A stretch of DNA of 64,000 bases from JAKLFA01 sp964450385 (GTDB taxonomy: Bacteria > Omnitrophota > Gorgyraeia > Zapsychrales > JANLHA01): positions 1-64,000 of the forward strand of contig CAYVEC010000008.1 of NCBI GenBank assembly GCA_964450385.1, given 5' to 3'. Of the stretch, positions 53,272-61,552 are shown in pieces (the first letter of the stretch is position 1; every line of letters starts with the position of its first letter). The notes under the pieces were generated by a model. The model was not told the origin of the DNA and ran no database searches. It saw nothing but the letters and a program-made list of their open reading frames with translations. Made by a program: the position numbers and the translations under genes.

Positions 53272-54348
53272 ATGGCGGGAAACACATTCGGTGAACTGTT
53301 CCGGGTGACCACGTTCGGCGAGAGCCACGGACCAGCCTTGGGTGTGGTGATCGACGGTGTTCCGCCCAATCTGGCGGTCCGGGCTGAGGATATCCAGCGC
53401 GAGCTCAACCGCCGCCGGCCCGGCCAGAGCCAGGCCACGACCGCGCGGTCGGAGGCCGACCAGGCCGAGATCCTTTCCGGCGTTCTGGGAACGCTCACCA
53501 CCGGAGCGCCGCTCGCGATCCTCCTCAGGAACACCGATCAAAAAAGTGATGACTATGCGCCGCTCAAGGACGTCTTCCGGCCCGGCCACGCGGACTACAC
53601 CTATTTTAAAAAATTCGGCATCCGTGACCACCGGGGAGGGGGACGATCTTCAGGTCGCGAAACCGCCTGCCGCGTGGCAGCAGGCGCCGTTGCTAAAGCG
53701 GTGCTGGCGCCATATGGGATCACAACGATCGCCTACACGCGCGCGATCGGTGATGTCACCGCCGCCGCGACAGACCTCCGTGTGATTGACAAGAATGCGG
53801 TCCGCGCCTGTGACGCGGCCGCGGCTGACGTGATGATCGCGCGGATCGACGAGGCGCGCTCGAGCGGCGACTCCCTCGGCGGGATCGTCGAGGCGGTTGT
53901 GAGCGGGTGCCCGGCCGGTCTCGGGGACCCGGTCTTTGATAAACTGACCGCGCGGCTCGCGCACGCGATCTTTTCGATCGCGGCGATCAAGGCCCTTGAA
54001 TTCGGCGACGGCTTCGCCGCAGCCCAGCGCCGGGGATCAGAGCTTAACGACCCGTTCATCCGTGTCGACAATACGATCACGACCGCGACGAACCATGCCG
54101 GCGGGATCCTGGGGGGGATCTCGAATGGCGAGGATATCCTTCTTCGGATGGCGATCAAACCCCCGTCATCGATCGCCAAGCGCCAGCAGACCGTGACCAC
54201 CGTCGGTGAGCCGCAGGCCATCGAGATCAAGGGACGCCATGACCCGTGCCTCTGCCCGCGGATCGTTCCGGTCATCGAGGCGATGATCAATATCACGCTT
54301 GCGGACTGCCTATTGATCCAGCAATCGATCCATCTTCAAAAACCATGA
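53272..54348 (+). CDS. aroC: Chorismate synthase
   Basis: 358 residues from ATG 53272 (AAGGGGA upstream). It makes chorismate from EPSP with FMN. Signatures: GESHGPALGVVIDGVPP, RRPGQSQATTARSEAD, FRPGHADYTYFKKFG and DHRGGGRSSGRETACRVAAG. The stop codon overlaps the ATG of the SDR gene (ATGA). Confidence 0.97.
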   Translation: MAGNTFGELFRVTTFGESHGPALGVVIDGVPPNLAVRAEDIQRELNRRRPGQSQATTARSEADQAEILSGVLGTLTTGAPLAILLRNTDQKSDDYAPLKDVFRPGHADYTYFKKFGIRDHRGGGRSSGRETACRVAAGAVAKAVLAPYGITTIAYTRAIGDVTAAATDLRVIDKNAVRACDAAAADVMIARIDEARSSGDSLGGIVEAVVSGCPAGLGDPVFDKLTARLAHAIFSIAAIKALEFGDGFAAAQRRGSELNDPFIRVDNTITTATNHAGGILGGISNGEDILLRMAIKPPSSIAKRQQTVTTVGEPQAIEIKGRHDPCLCPRIVPVIEAMINITLADCLLIQQSIHLQKP

Positions 54349-55223
54349 CACAGCGCCGCACGATCCCCGCATCTCAGGTCGTTCTCGTCACCGGCTGCTC
54401 AAGCGGGTTCGGACTCCTGACCGCAGCTCGGCTCGCCAGCCACGGGCATCAGGTCATTGCCACAATGAGGAACCTGAATAAACAAGGGGCGCTCCAGGAT
54501 GAGCTCAAACGGCGCGGCGCACAGGCCACGATCCTCCGCCTTGACGTGGAAGACCCGGCATCGATCCGGGCTGTTGTGACCGAGATCGGCGACCGCTACG
54601 GATACCTCGACGGCCTGGTGAACAATGCCGGGGTCGCGACCGGCGGATTCTTCGAGGACCTCTCGGAGGACGAGATCCGCTCGGTGATGAATATTAATTT
54701 TTTCGGTGTTCAGCGCGTGACCCGGGCGGCGCTCCCGCTCATGCGGACCCAGGGATACGGCAAGATCATCAATCTCTCGAGCATCTCCGGCCGATATGGA
54801 TCACCGGCCTTCGGCGCCTACACCGCGAGCAAATGGGCCTTGGAAGGATTCTCAGAAAGCCTCTATTTTGAACTCCGTCCGTTCGGCATTCATGTGGTCC
54901 TCATCGAACCCGGGGCCTACCGGACGAAGATCTTCAGCGAGAATGCCCGTCTGGCCACCGGCTTTGGCGACCCGCAGAGCCCGTATGCCGCGCGGTCGCT
55001 TTTTTTAAAGAAAAAGATCGATGATCATATTCAGGATAATTTTCGCGACCCTGAGGATATCGCCGCGCTCATCGAGCGCGTGCTTCAGAGCCCTGATCCG
55101 GGGCTGCGCTATATCCCGGAATGGAGCAGCCGATGTCTCACCCTGCTCCGGGGGGTCCTGCCGTTCCGGCTCTATGCCTGGATCTACGAAACCCTGCTCT
55201 TCCGCGGACTGAAAGAATCCTAA
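54345..55223 (+). CDS. Short-chain dehydrogenase/reductase
   Basis: 292 residues from ATG 54345 (ATGA overlap with aroC; the longer frame is aroC shadow). SDR marks: nucleotide-binding TGCSSGFG near residue 17, NNAG, catalytic Ser in NLSSISGRYG and Y-x-x-x-K in AYTASKWALEGF. The C-terminal extension (about 195-292) and the sequence around it fit the classical retinol-dehydrogenase-like group, but the substrate cannot be told. Confidence 0.88.
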   Translation: MTQRRTIPASQVVLVTGCSSGFGLLTAARLASHGHQVIATMRNLNKQGALQDELKRRGAQATILRLDVEDPASIRAVVTEIGDRYGYLDGLVNNAGVATGGFFEDLSEDEIRSVMNINFFGVQRVTRAALPLMRTQGYGKIINLSSISGRYGSPAFGAYTASKWALEGFSESLYFELRPFGIHVVLIEPGAYRTKIFSENARLATGFGDPQSPYAARSLFLKKKIDDHIQDNFRDPEDIAALIERVLQSPDPGLRYIPEWSSRCLTLLRGVLPFRLYAWIYETLLFRGLKES

Positions 55224-55858
55224 CAACCCATCCGGTCCTTTAAAAATTCCTCTTTTGACCGGCAGGTCAGGTAGGGGTTGCGCTGTTTTTGATGCCCGAG
55301 GGTGTCTGAAAGGGCGCGGCCGTAGCGGTGACCCGGATAAATGACGGTGTCATCCGGCAAGGGGAGGAGGACTTCATACAGAGAATAATACATCGCCTCA
55401 GGGTCACTCCCGTGGAGGTCGCAGCGGCCGCAGGCGTTGACAAAAAGGACATCGCCGGTCAAGAGGACCCGGTCGGTCAAAAAGCACATACATCCCGGCG
55501 TATGTCCGGGCGTCGCGATCGCCGTGAGCGTCACCTGCCCGATCGGAATCGTCTCCTGATCCTTGATCCGAACAAGACGGGGCGTTGAGGGAAGATACCA
55601 CGTGCCTTCGTCGGCCGAAAGCAGGACCGGAACCGATAGGCGTTCGGCGATCTCATCCGCCGCATTGATGTGGTCCGGATGCCCGTGGGTCAAGAGGACC
55701 ATCACGATCGAAACCTCCTCCTCAGCAGCGGTCTTGAGGAGCAGGTCCGGATCCCAGGCCGGGTCTACGACCGCGACCTCGCGGGCCTGATCACAGCCGA
55801 TCAGATATTGAAAGTTCTGCATCGGCCCGATCTCCATTTGTTTTAAAAAAAGCCCCAT
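55220..55858 (-). CDS. Metallo-beta-lactamase-fold hydrolase (glyoxalase II-like)
   Basis: 212 residues on the minus strand from the ATG at 55858, preceded by AAAGGA; upstream starts lack a ribosome-binding site. Metal ligands: T-H-G-H-P-D-H near residue 57, His in TPGHTPGC, Asp in LTGDVLF and His in YPGHRYG. The layout matches glyoxalase II/persulfide dioxygenase-type enzymes. The gene end overlaps the SDR end by four bases (convergent). Confidence 0.88.
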   Translation of the reverse strand: MGLFLKQMEIGPMQNFQYLIGCDQAREVAVVDPAWDPDLLLKTAAEEEVSIVMVLLTHGHPDHINAADEIAERLSVPVLLSADEGTWYLPSTPRLVRIKDQETIPIGQVTLTAIATPGHTPGCMCFLTDRVLLTGDVLFVNACGRCDLHGSDPEAMYYSLYEVLLPLPDDTVIYPGHRYGRALSDTLGHQKQRNPYLTCRSKEEFLKDRMGC

Positions 55859-55921
55859 GGTCATCCTTTCGTTGAACAACGCATCCGTCCGCCGACGCTC
55901 CCGCCGAAACGATCTCGAGGC

Positions 55922-55950
55922 TTGCGTTCACTCACCGGGTATACTATAAT
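55922..55950 (+). promoter_or_regulatory. Sigma-70-type promoter of thiC
   Basis: TTGCGT at 55922-55927 and TATAAT at 55945-55950 are 17 bases apart; the start near 55957 gives a leader of about 30 bases, too short for a TPP riboswitch. Confidence 0.65.
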
Positions 55951-55986
55951 GCGACATCATTCAAAGTCAATATAAAGGTCGGTTTC

Positions 55987-57669
55987 ATGAAGACAGGGTG
56001 CCCACGGGCCACAGACTGGCATTATTCATTTCCGAACGGGGTCGCGAAGGTCTACCGCGCAGGAGAGCGCTCGGGGGTCCGTGTGCCGTTCAAACGCGTG
56101 ACCCTGGCGGACCCGGAGCTCGCGTCGATCGATCTCTATGATGTCTCCGGACCCTACGCCGATCCCGACGCCGTGATCGATATCCACCGCGGGATCCCCA
56201 AGACGCGCGATGCCTGGCTCCTCAAGGACCCTGATCTCGAGACCCGTCCATCCCCAGAGAACACCCCCGATGAAACTATGCCGCCGGCCTTGGGACGGAT
56301 CCTTCAGGCCCAGAAGGGTGTCCCCATAACGCAGCGTGCCCGTGCCAAAAAAGGCGTCATCACACCCGAGATGGAATATGTCGCGATCCGCGAAGGGGTA
56401 AACCCTGACACTGTCCGCAGGGAGATCGCTGAGGGACGGGCCATCATTCCGGCGAACATCAATCATCCCGAAATTGAACCCATGATCATCGGGAAGAATT
56501 TTCTCGTCAAGATCAATGCCAATATCGGCAATTCCGCCATCCACTCATCCCTGCCCGAGGAGGTGGATAAAATGATCTGGTCGATCCGTTGGGGCGCCGA
56601 TACGGTCATGGACCTCTCGACCGGTGATGATATCCGCGCGACCCGGGAATGGATCCTTCGGAACGCGCCTGTCCCGATCGGCACCGTGCCGATCTACCAG
56701 GCCCTGGCCCGGGCCGGAGGCGACGTTGCGGCGCTCTCCTGGGAGGTCTTCAAAGCCACCCTGATCGAACAGGCCGAACAAGGAGTTGACTATGTGACGA
56801 TCCATGCCGGTCTCCGTCAGGCGCATATCCCGGCGGCCCTGGACCGCACAACCGGGATCGTGTCGCGTGGCGGTTCTCTTCTGGCCAAATGGTGCCGCAT
56901 CCACGGTAAAGAAAATTTTCTCTACACTCATTTCGAGGAACTCTGCCAGATCCTCGCGTCCTATGATATCGCGGTCTCACTCGGCGACGGCCTGCGCCCG
57001 GGATCGACCGCGGACGCCAACGACGCCGCCCAGTTCGCGGAACTCGCGACCCTCGGAGAATTGACGCACGTCGCCTGGGACCACGATGTCCAGGTCATGA
57101 TAGAAGGCCCTGGCCACGTGCCGCTCCATCAGATCGCCGAGAATATGACCCGGCAGGAACGCCTCTGCCATGGGGCACCATTCTATACCCTGGGGCCCCT
57201 GCCGCTTGATATAGCGGCTGGCCATGACCACATCGCCTCGGCCATCGGCGGGGCAATGATCGCGTCACTCGGAACCGCTATGCTCTGCTACGTCACTCCC
57301 AAGGAACACCTTGGACTCCCGGATCGGGAGGACGTCCGGGCCGGGATCATGGCGCACAAGGTCGCCGCCCATGCCGCGGACCTCGCGAAAGGCCACCCCC
57401 TGGCACGTGCTTGGAACAATGCCATGTCACGAGCGCGCTTTGCCTTTCGCTGGCAGGACCAATTCAATCTGGCTCTCGATCCGACGACCGCCCGCGCCTA
57501 CCATCACCAGGCCGGTTCCGACGGACGAGGGGAGGGATGCCCACAGGAATTCTGTTCGATGTGCGGCCCTGATTTCTGCGCCATGAGGATCACCCAGGAT
57601 ATCCCCGCCCCAGCATCCGAAGACGACGATCCGCTCTTTTCCAAGCGCTCGGTTGCAAAATCAGAGTGA
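55987..57669 (+). CDS. thiC: Phosphomethylpyrimidine synthase
   Basis: 560 residues. ThiC is a radical SAM enzyme that turns aminoimidazole ribotide into the thiamine pyrimidine. The cluster ligands are C523, C526 and C531 in CSMCGPDFC near the C-terminus, as in the family; other marks are NANIGNSAI, DTVMDLSTGDD, EGPGHVPLHQ and GPLPLDIAAGHDHI. The upstream leader shows no TPP riboswitch. The gene is followed by an unrelated patatin fusion. Confidence 0.96.
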   Translation: MKTGCPRATDWHYSFPNGVAKVYRAGERSGVRVPFKRVTLADPELASIDLYDVSGPYADPDAVIDIHRGIPKTRDAWLLKDPDLETRPSPENTPDETMPPALGRILQAQKGVPITQRARAKKGVITPEMEYVAIREGVNPDTVRREIAEGRAIIPANINHPEIEPMIIGKNFLVKINANIGNSAIHSSLPEEVDKMIWSIRWGADTVMDLSTGDDIRATREWILRNAPVPIGTVPIYQALARAGGDVAALSWEVFKATLIEQAEQGVDYVTIHAGLRQAHIPAALDRTTGIVSRGGSLLAKWCRIHGKENFLYTHFEELCQILASYDIAVSLGDGLRPGSTADANDAAQFAELATLGELTHVAWDHDVQVMIEGPGHVPLHQIAENMTRQERLCHGAPFYTLGPLPLDIAAGHDHIASAIGGAMIASLGTAMLCYVTPKEHLGLPDREDVRAGIMAHKVAAHAADLAKGHPLARAWNNAMSRARFAFRWQDQFNLALDPTTARAYHHQAGSDGRGEGCPQEFCSMCGPDFCAMRITQDIPAPASEDDDPLFSKRSVAKSE

Positions 57670-57681
57670 ACTCTTTATACT
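57653..57681 (+). promoter_or_regulatory. Sigma-70-type promoter giving a leaderless mRNA
   Basis: TTGCAA at 57653-57658 and TATACT at 57676-57681 are 17 bases apart. The -10 box ends 6 bases before the ATG at 57688, so the transcript should start at or next to the start codon; no Shine-Dalgarno sequence is present. Confidence 0.65.
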
Positions 57682-57687
57682 AATCCT

Positions 57688-59802
57688 ATGTTACAGATCA
57701 CCGCCTTCTTTAAGCGCTGTGCCCTGATTCAGGAGATCCCAATCTTCAGCCGGCGGAACTGGCTTGACATCCACCGGATCGCGACCCACGCACACCTGCG
57801 CCACTACAAAAAAGGACAGATCGTCTACCGCCACGGCGAACAGCCGAGCGATTTTTTTTGTGTGATCTCGGGCCGTATCCAAGGCTACACCCTCGACGAT
57901 GCGGGAAATAAGATCGATGTGGAATTTTTTCGCCGCGGGATGTATTTCGGCATCGTCTCGCTTCTCACCGGAAAACCCCATTCGATGACTATGGCCGCGG
58001 TCAATGACTCAACGGTCCTGCGCATCGAGAAAGACGACTTTCATTCCCTGCTGAAAAGCATCCCCCAGCTCGGCGTAGAATTCAGCCAAAACCTCTCCCA
58101 GCGAATCCATCAGCGCATCGCCAAAAAACGCAGTCTTGACCAGCATGTGATCCTCGCCGTCTACGGCCCGACACGGGGGGCCGGAAGTTCGACCTACGCC
58201 TTTCACCTGGCCCTGGCCTTAAAACAACAAACCCATCATGAGGTCGTCTTTGTCCGGATCGGCCCGCCGACCCAGGCCGCGTCTGCCTCGCTTGATCCGG
58301 AACATATGGCCGGCGCGTCCCCGCAGTGGATCGCCCCGGGTCTTAATATGGAAACTCTGCTCCGGGGCCCGGACCGCCTTCAGCAGTCGATCATCCGTTC
58401 TGACCTTGGTATCAGTCTCCTCAATGTCGAGGTCACGGCCGATCATATGAATCTTGTGTCGCATATCAGCGAATTCGTCACGACCCTGATCATGGAGTAC
58501 ACCTTTGTCATCCTCGACCTGCCCACGGAGATCGACCGGCTCATCCTTAAGACCCTGACCCAGTCCGACCATATTCACCTGATCGCGCGCGACCGGCCTG
58601 ACGAACTCCGGGCCATCCAGGAGGTCCTGACCTCGCTTGAAGAACAGCAGCGTGAAAAGTTCGATCCTGAACGGGTCAAAGTCCTCATCAGCGGACAGCC
58701 GACCGCCCCGGACATGAACCGGTCCCAGATCCATGAGATCATTGATTATGACATTTATAAACGCCTCTCCCATATTGACCCCCGGGACCTCACCTCGGAA
58801 CAGGAATGCCACCATGCCCTGCGCGTGGCCATCCCGCCGGAGACGAGCCGGTTTGCCCATGACGTCCGCCGAATCGCCCGTGAGATCGGCGGCGTCCAAG
58901 TCGGCCTTGTGCTCGGCGGAGGGGCGGCGCTCGGCATCGCCCATATCGGGATCCTCCAGGTCTTTGAGCGTGAACACATCCCGCTCGATATCGTAGCCGG
59001 CTCAAGTATGGGGGCCCTCATCGCGAGTCTGTGGGCAAGCGGATATACCGCGAATGACCTCGCATCGATCGCCGGTCAATTTAGGGACCAGCGGTCGCTC
59101 CTCAAACTCTTTGATCCCGTGATCCCGGTATCGGGCGTCATGGGCGGCCGGTTCATCAAACGATGGCTCGGCCGGTACCTAAGCAACCGCTCGTTTGAAG
59201 AGACCTGGCTGCCGCTCAAGATCGTGGCCTATGACCTGATGTCGCGTCAGGAACTCGTCTACAATGACGGCGACCTCCTGAGCGCGGTCCGAAAAAGCAT
59301 CTCCATCCCCGGTATCTTTGAGCCGGTCCTTGAGGACGACCGGGTCATTATCGATGGAGGGGTCCTCAACCCTGTTCCGGCGAATGTCCTCAGGGCCGAA
59401 GGGATCAACCGGATTATCGCGGTCAATGTCCTTCAATCACCCGCCGAAGTCGTCCGTGGGATCGAGACACGAAAGACCCTTATGGAGTCGCAGCAGCGCG
59501 TTCCCTTTCATGAATCCCCAATGGGTTTCCTGAAGTACCGCCTCGCGCGCGGGATCCAACGTCATTCGAAACCAACGATCTCAAACATCATGGTCCGAAC
59601 TCTTCTGGCCACGGAATATGAACTCGCCGAACGCAGCATGCAGCATGTCGACATCGCGATCCACCCGGACCTCACAGGCATCAATTGGTACGAACTCTAC
59701 CGGGTCGACGACCTTATTGCACGAGGGGTCGAGGCCGCAGAAAAGGCCCTGCCGGACATCCGCGCCCTTGCCGGCGCGCACGATCCGGCCCCGCACCCAT
59801 GA
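57688..59802 (+). CDS. Fusion of cNMP-binding, MinD-like and patatin phospholipase domains
   Basis: 704 residues. Residues about 1-150 are a cyclic-nucleotide-binding (CRP-type) domain (HYKKGQIVYRHGEQPSDFFCV, RGMYFGIVSLLTG). Residues about 153-395 follow the MinD/ParA fold, but the Walker A loop reads GPTRGAGSST, without either conserved lysine. Residues about 405-600 are a patatin-like phospholipase: oxyanion GGGAALGIAHIG, Ser440 in GSSMGA and Asp556 in DGGVLNPVP, so the Ser-Asp dyad is complete. It may be a lipid hydrolase tuned by cyclic nucleotides. It appears to be read from a leaderless mRNA. Confidence 0.85.
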   Translation: MLQITAFFKRCALIQEIPIFSRRNWLDIHRIATHAHLRHYKKGQIVYRHGEQPSDFFCVISGRIQGYTLDDAGNKIDVEFFRRGMYFGIVSLLTGKPHSMTMAAVNDSTVLRIEKDDFHSLLKSIPQLGVEFSQNLSQRIHQRIAKKRSLDQHVILAVYGPTRGAGSSTYAFHLALALKQQTHHEVVFVRIGPPTQAASASLDPEHMAGASPQWIAPGLNMETLLRGPDRLQQSIIRSDLGISLLNVEVTADHMNLVSHISEFVTTLIMEYTFVILDLPTEIDRLILKTLTQSDHIHLIARDRPDELRAIQEVLTSLEEQQREKFDPERVKVLISGQPTAPDMNRSQIHEIIDYDIYKRLSHIDPRDLTSEQECHHALRVAIPPETSRFAHDVRRIAREIGGVQVGLVLGGGAALGIAHIGILQVFEREHIPLDIVAGSSMGALIASLWASGYTANDLASIAGQFRDQRSLLKLFDPVIPVSGVMGGRFIKRWLGRYLSNRSFEETWLPLKIVAYDLMSRQELVYNDGDLLSAVRKSISIPGIFEPVLEDDRVIIDGGVLNPVPANVLRAEGINRIIAVNVLQSPAEVVRGIETRKTLMESQQRVPFHESPMGFLKYRLARGIQRHSKPTISNIMVRTLLATEYELAERSMQHVDIAIHPDLTGINWYELYRVDDLIARGVEAAEKALPDIRALAGAHDPAPHP

Positions 59803-60923
59803 GCACACACCGTTCCCCCACAACCCGTCACCATCCGATCACCGATCCGCCACGGATCGTGTCGGGCAAGGGGTCTCGGCTCTCGGACGCCGATGGCCGT
59901 GATTATATCGATTTCACCCTGAATCATGGATCGCTGATCCTCGGACATGCCCACCGGAATGTAATCCTTGCCTTAAAAAAACACCTTGAACGCGGAACCG
60001 GCTTCGGGATCAGCAACCCTGCTGAGATCTATCTCATCCGCCAGATCAGGACTGTATTCCAAGACGCGGAGGACGCCGTCTTTGTCACCGCACCAAGCCA
60101 GGCATTAAGCGCATGCCTTCAACGCGCGCGAGAACACACCGGCCGCGACATGATCCTCACGAACCGGCCCTATCCAATCAATGGATGTGTGACGACTCAG
60201 CCAAATGACCCTGCGGTGTTAACCCGAACGATCCAGCAAAACAAAAACCGGATCGCAGGGATCCTGCTCGACCCATTAATCACAGACGAGGAGGGACTCA
60301 CCTCGATCGATGAATCCTTTCTCCGCACGGCCCGGGACCTTGCGGACGCGCACGGCGCGCTCCTGATCCTGGATGAAAGCCTCCGAGGATTTCGTTCCGG
60401 TGCCTGTCACCCGTCTCCCGCTGATGTGTGTGTCCTTGCCGGCATTATGAGCGCGGGCCTGCCCCTTGCGGGAGTCATCGGGCGCCGCGACCACATCACG
60501 GCGATCCGTACGACTCTGCCGAACCGCGAGCGCCACATCACCCCGGCGATTCTGCGCGCGAGCCTCATGACGCTCAAACTCCTTGACGAACGGCTTTACC
60601 GAGGCCTTGAAGAACGTGCCGACGCGCTTGAGGCATCGCTCGCGGCCGCTCTCCGCAACCACGCACCTCACATCGGTCTCGACCGATGGCACGCGATGAT
60701 GATGTTGACCCCAGCGACAGAGTCTGCAGGCAAAGGACCCCTCGCTCTGCTACGCCTTTATCCCGAGCTCCGCTCGTTTCTATTGCACGAAGGGATCGTG
60801 TTCCCGGAAACGTACCCGAGTGCGTTTTTCCTTTCGATCATGCACACAAAAAAAGATATCGAAAGATTATCGACAGCAGTTCATCAATTCTTTAAAATGT
60901 CAAACGGCAAAACCGGATCATGA
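59799..60923 (+). CDS. Class-III aminotransferase-like protein lacking the PLP lysine (likely pseudoenzyme)
   Basis: 374 residues from ATG 59799 (ATGA overlap with the patatin gene). The frame of a glutamate-1-semialdehyde aminotransferase is clear: DADGRDYIDFTLNHGSLILG, then LLILDESLRGFR with the PLP-ring Asp192. At the place of the PLP-binding lysine (family L-G-K-x-I-G-G-G-L-P) it reads LAGIMSAGLPLAG, with Gly215 for Lys. The SGTEAVE-like block is also degraded (TAPSQALSACL). It is about 50-60 residues shorter than HemL. It therefore cannot form the internal aldimine; a binding or regulatory role is possible. Confidence 0.75.
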   Translation: MSTHRSPTTRHHPITDPPRIVSGKGSRLSDADGRDYIDFTLNHGSLILGHAHRNVILALKKHLERGTGFGISNPAEIYLIRQIRTVFQDAEDAVFVTAPSQALSACLQRAREHTGRDMILTNRPYPINGCVTTQPNDPAVLTRTIQQNKNRIAGILLDPLITDEEGLTSIDESFLRTARDLADAHGALLILDESLRGFRSGACHPSPADVCVLAGIMSAGLPLAGVIGRRDHITAIRTTLPNRERHITPAILRASLMTLKLLDERLYRGLEERADALEASLAAALRNHAPHIGLDRWHAMMMLTPATESAGKGPLALLRLYPELRSFLLHEGIVFPETYPSAFFLSIMHTKKDIERLSTAVHQFFKMSNGKTGS

Positions 60924-60937
60924 GAAGGGACGACATT

Positions 60938-61294
60938 ATGTACGAAAACGACACCTTTGTTGAACGGCCCTGGGGCCGATATTTCAAGCTCTACCAAGAG
61001 GCCGGGGTCTGGGTCAAACGCGTTGAGGTTGTACCCGGAGGCCGACTGAGCCTTCAGACGCATAACGCCCGATCGGAAAAATGGATCATCGTCCGCGGCA
61101 CGGGCACGGCCATAGTGAACGGCAAAGATTTTCCACTCGGCCCGGGCTCGATCATCGATATCCCGGTCCACAGCGAGCACCGCATCAGCAATACAGGTGA
61201 AACGAGCCTGATCTTTATCGAGGTTGCCTGCGGCGAGTATCTTGGTGAAGATGACATTACCCGGCTTCAGGATGACTACACACGTAACGGATAA
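60938..61294 (+). CDS. Cupin domain protein, mannose-6-phosphate isomerase type II-like
   Basis: 118 residues from ATG 60938, which has GAAGGGA at 60924-60930; an ATG at 60920 overlapping the previous stop is a less likely start. The sequence FVERPWGRYFKLYQEAGVWVK and VPGGRLSLQTHNARSEKWIIV with GPGSIIDIPVHSEHRI matches the cupin (type II mannose-6-phosphate isomerase C-terminal) family; the metal-binding His residues are in LQTHNARSE and SEH. It may act on a sugar phosphate or nucleotide sugar for surface glycans. It stands alone, without a guanylyltransferase domain. Confidence 0.8.
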   Translation: MYENDTFVERPWGRYFKLYQEAGVWVKRVEVVPGGRLSLQTHNARSEKWIIVRGTGTAIVNGKDFPLGPGSIIDIPVHSEHRISNTGETSLIFIEVACGEYLGEDDITRLQDDYTRNG

Positions 61295-61308
61295 CGACGG
61301 GGTGAATC

Positions 61309-61509
61309 ATGGAACGGATATTACGAGGGATCGCAGGCGCCTGTATTCTACTCAGTCTGCTGCTTGCCTATTATCTTCATCGGAACTGGCTGTGGTTCAC
61401 GGCCTTCGTGGGGCTCAATCTCTTTCAATCCGCGTTTACTAATTGGTGCCCGATGATGACGATCCTAAAAAAGTTCGGCATCCGCTCGGGATGTGGTCCC
61501 GCCAGATAG
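61309..61509 (+). CDS. DUF2892-type small membrane protein
   Basis: 66 residues. Two hydrophobic segments (about 7-24 and 27-45) and the C-terminal NWCPMMTILKKFGIRSGC match the DUF2892/YgaP inner-membrane family, where a membrane part accompanies rhodanese-like sulfur transfer. No rhodanese domain is fused here. It is the last gene of the plus run before rpoN. Confidence 0.75.
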   Translation: MERILRGIAGACILLSLLLAYYLHRNWLWFTAFVGLNLFQSAFTNWCPMMTILKKFGIRSGCGPAR

Positions 61510-61514
61510 CGGAG

Positions 61515-61548
61515 CCGCGCAGACTCACCGGCCATGCGCGCTGTGCGG
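61515..61548. terminator. Possible bidirectional terminator hairpin
   Basis: CCGCGCAG (61515-61522) can pair with CTGTGCGG (61541-61548), eight pairs with one G-T, between the convergent DUF2892 gene and rpoN. The T-run is weak on both strands, so termination is uncertain. Confidence 0.35.
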
Positions 61549-61552
61549 TTGA

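Noticed and set aside
55880..55986. TPP riboswitch expected before thiC
   Set aside because: No thi-box core was found on the plus strand, and the leader is too short.
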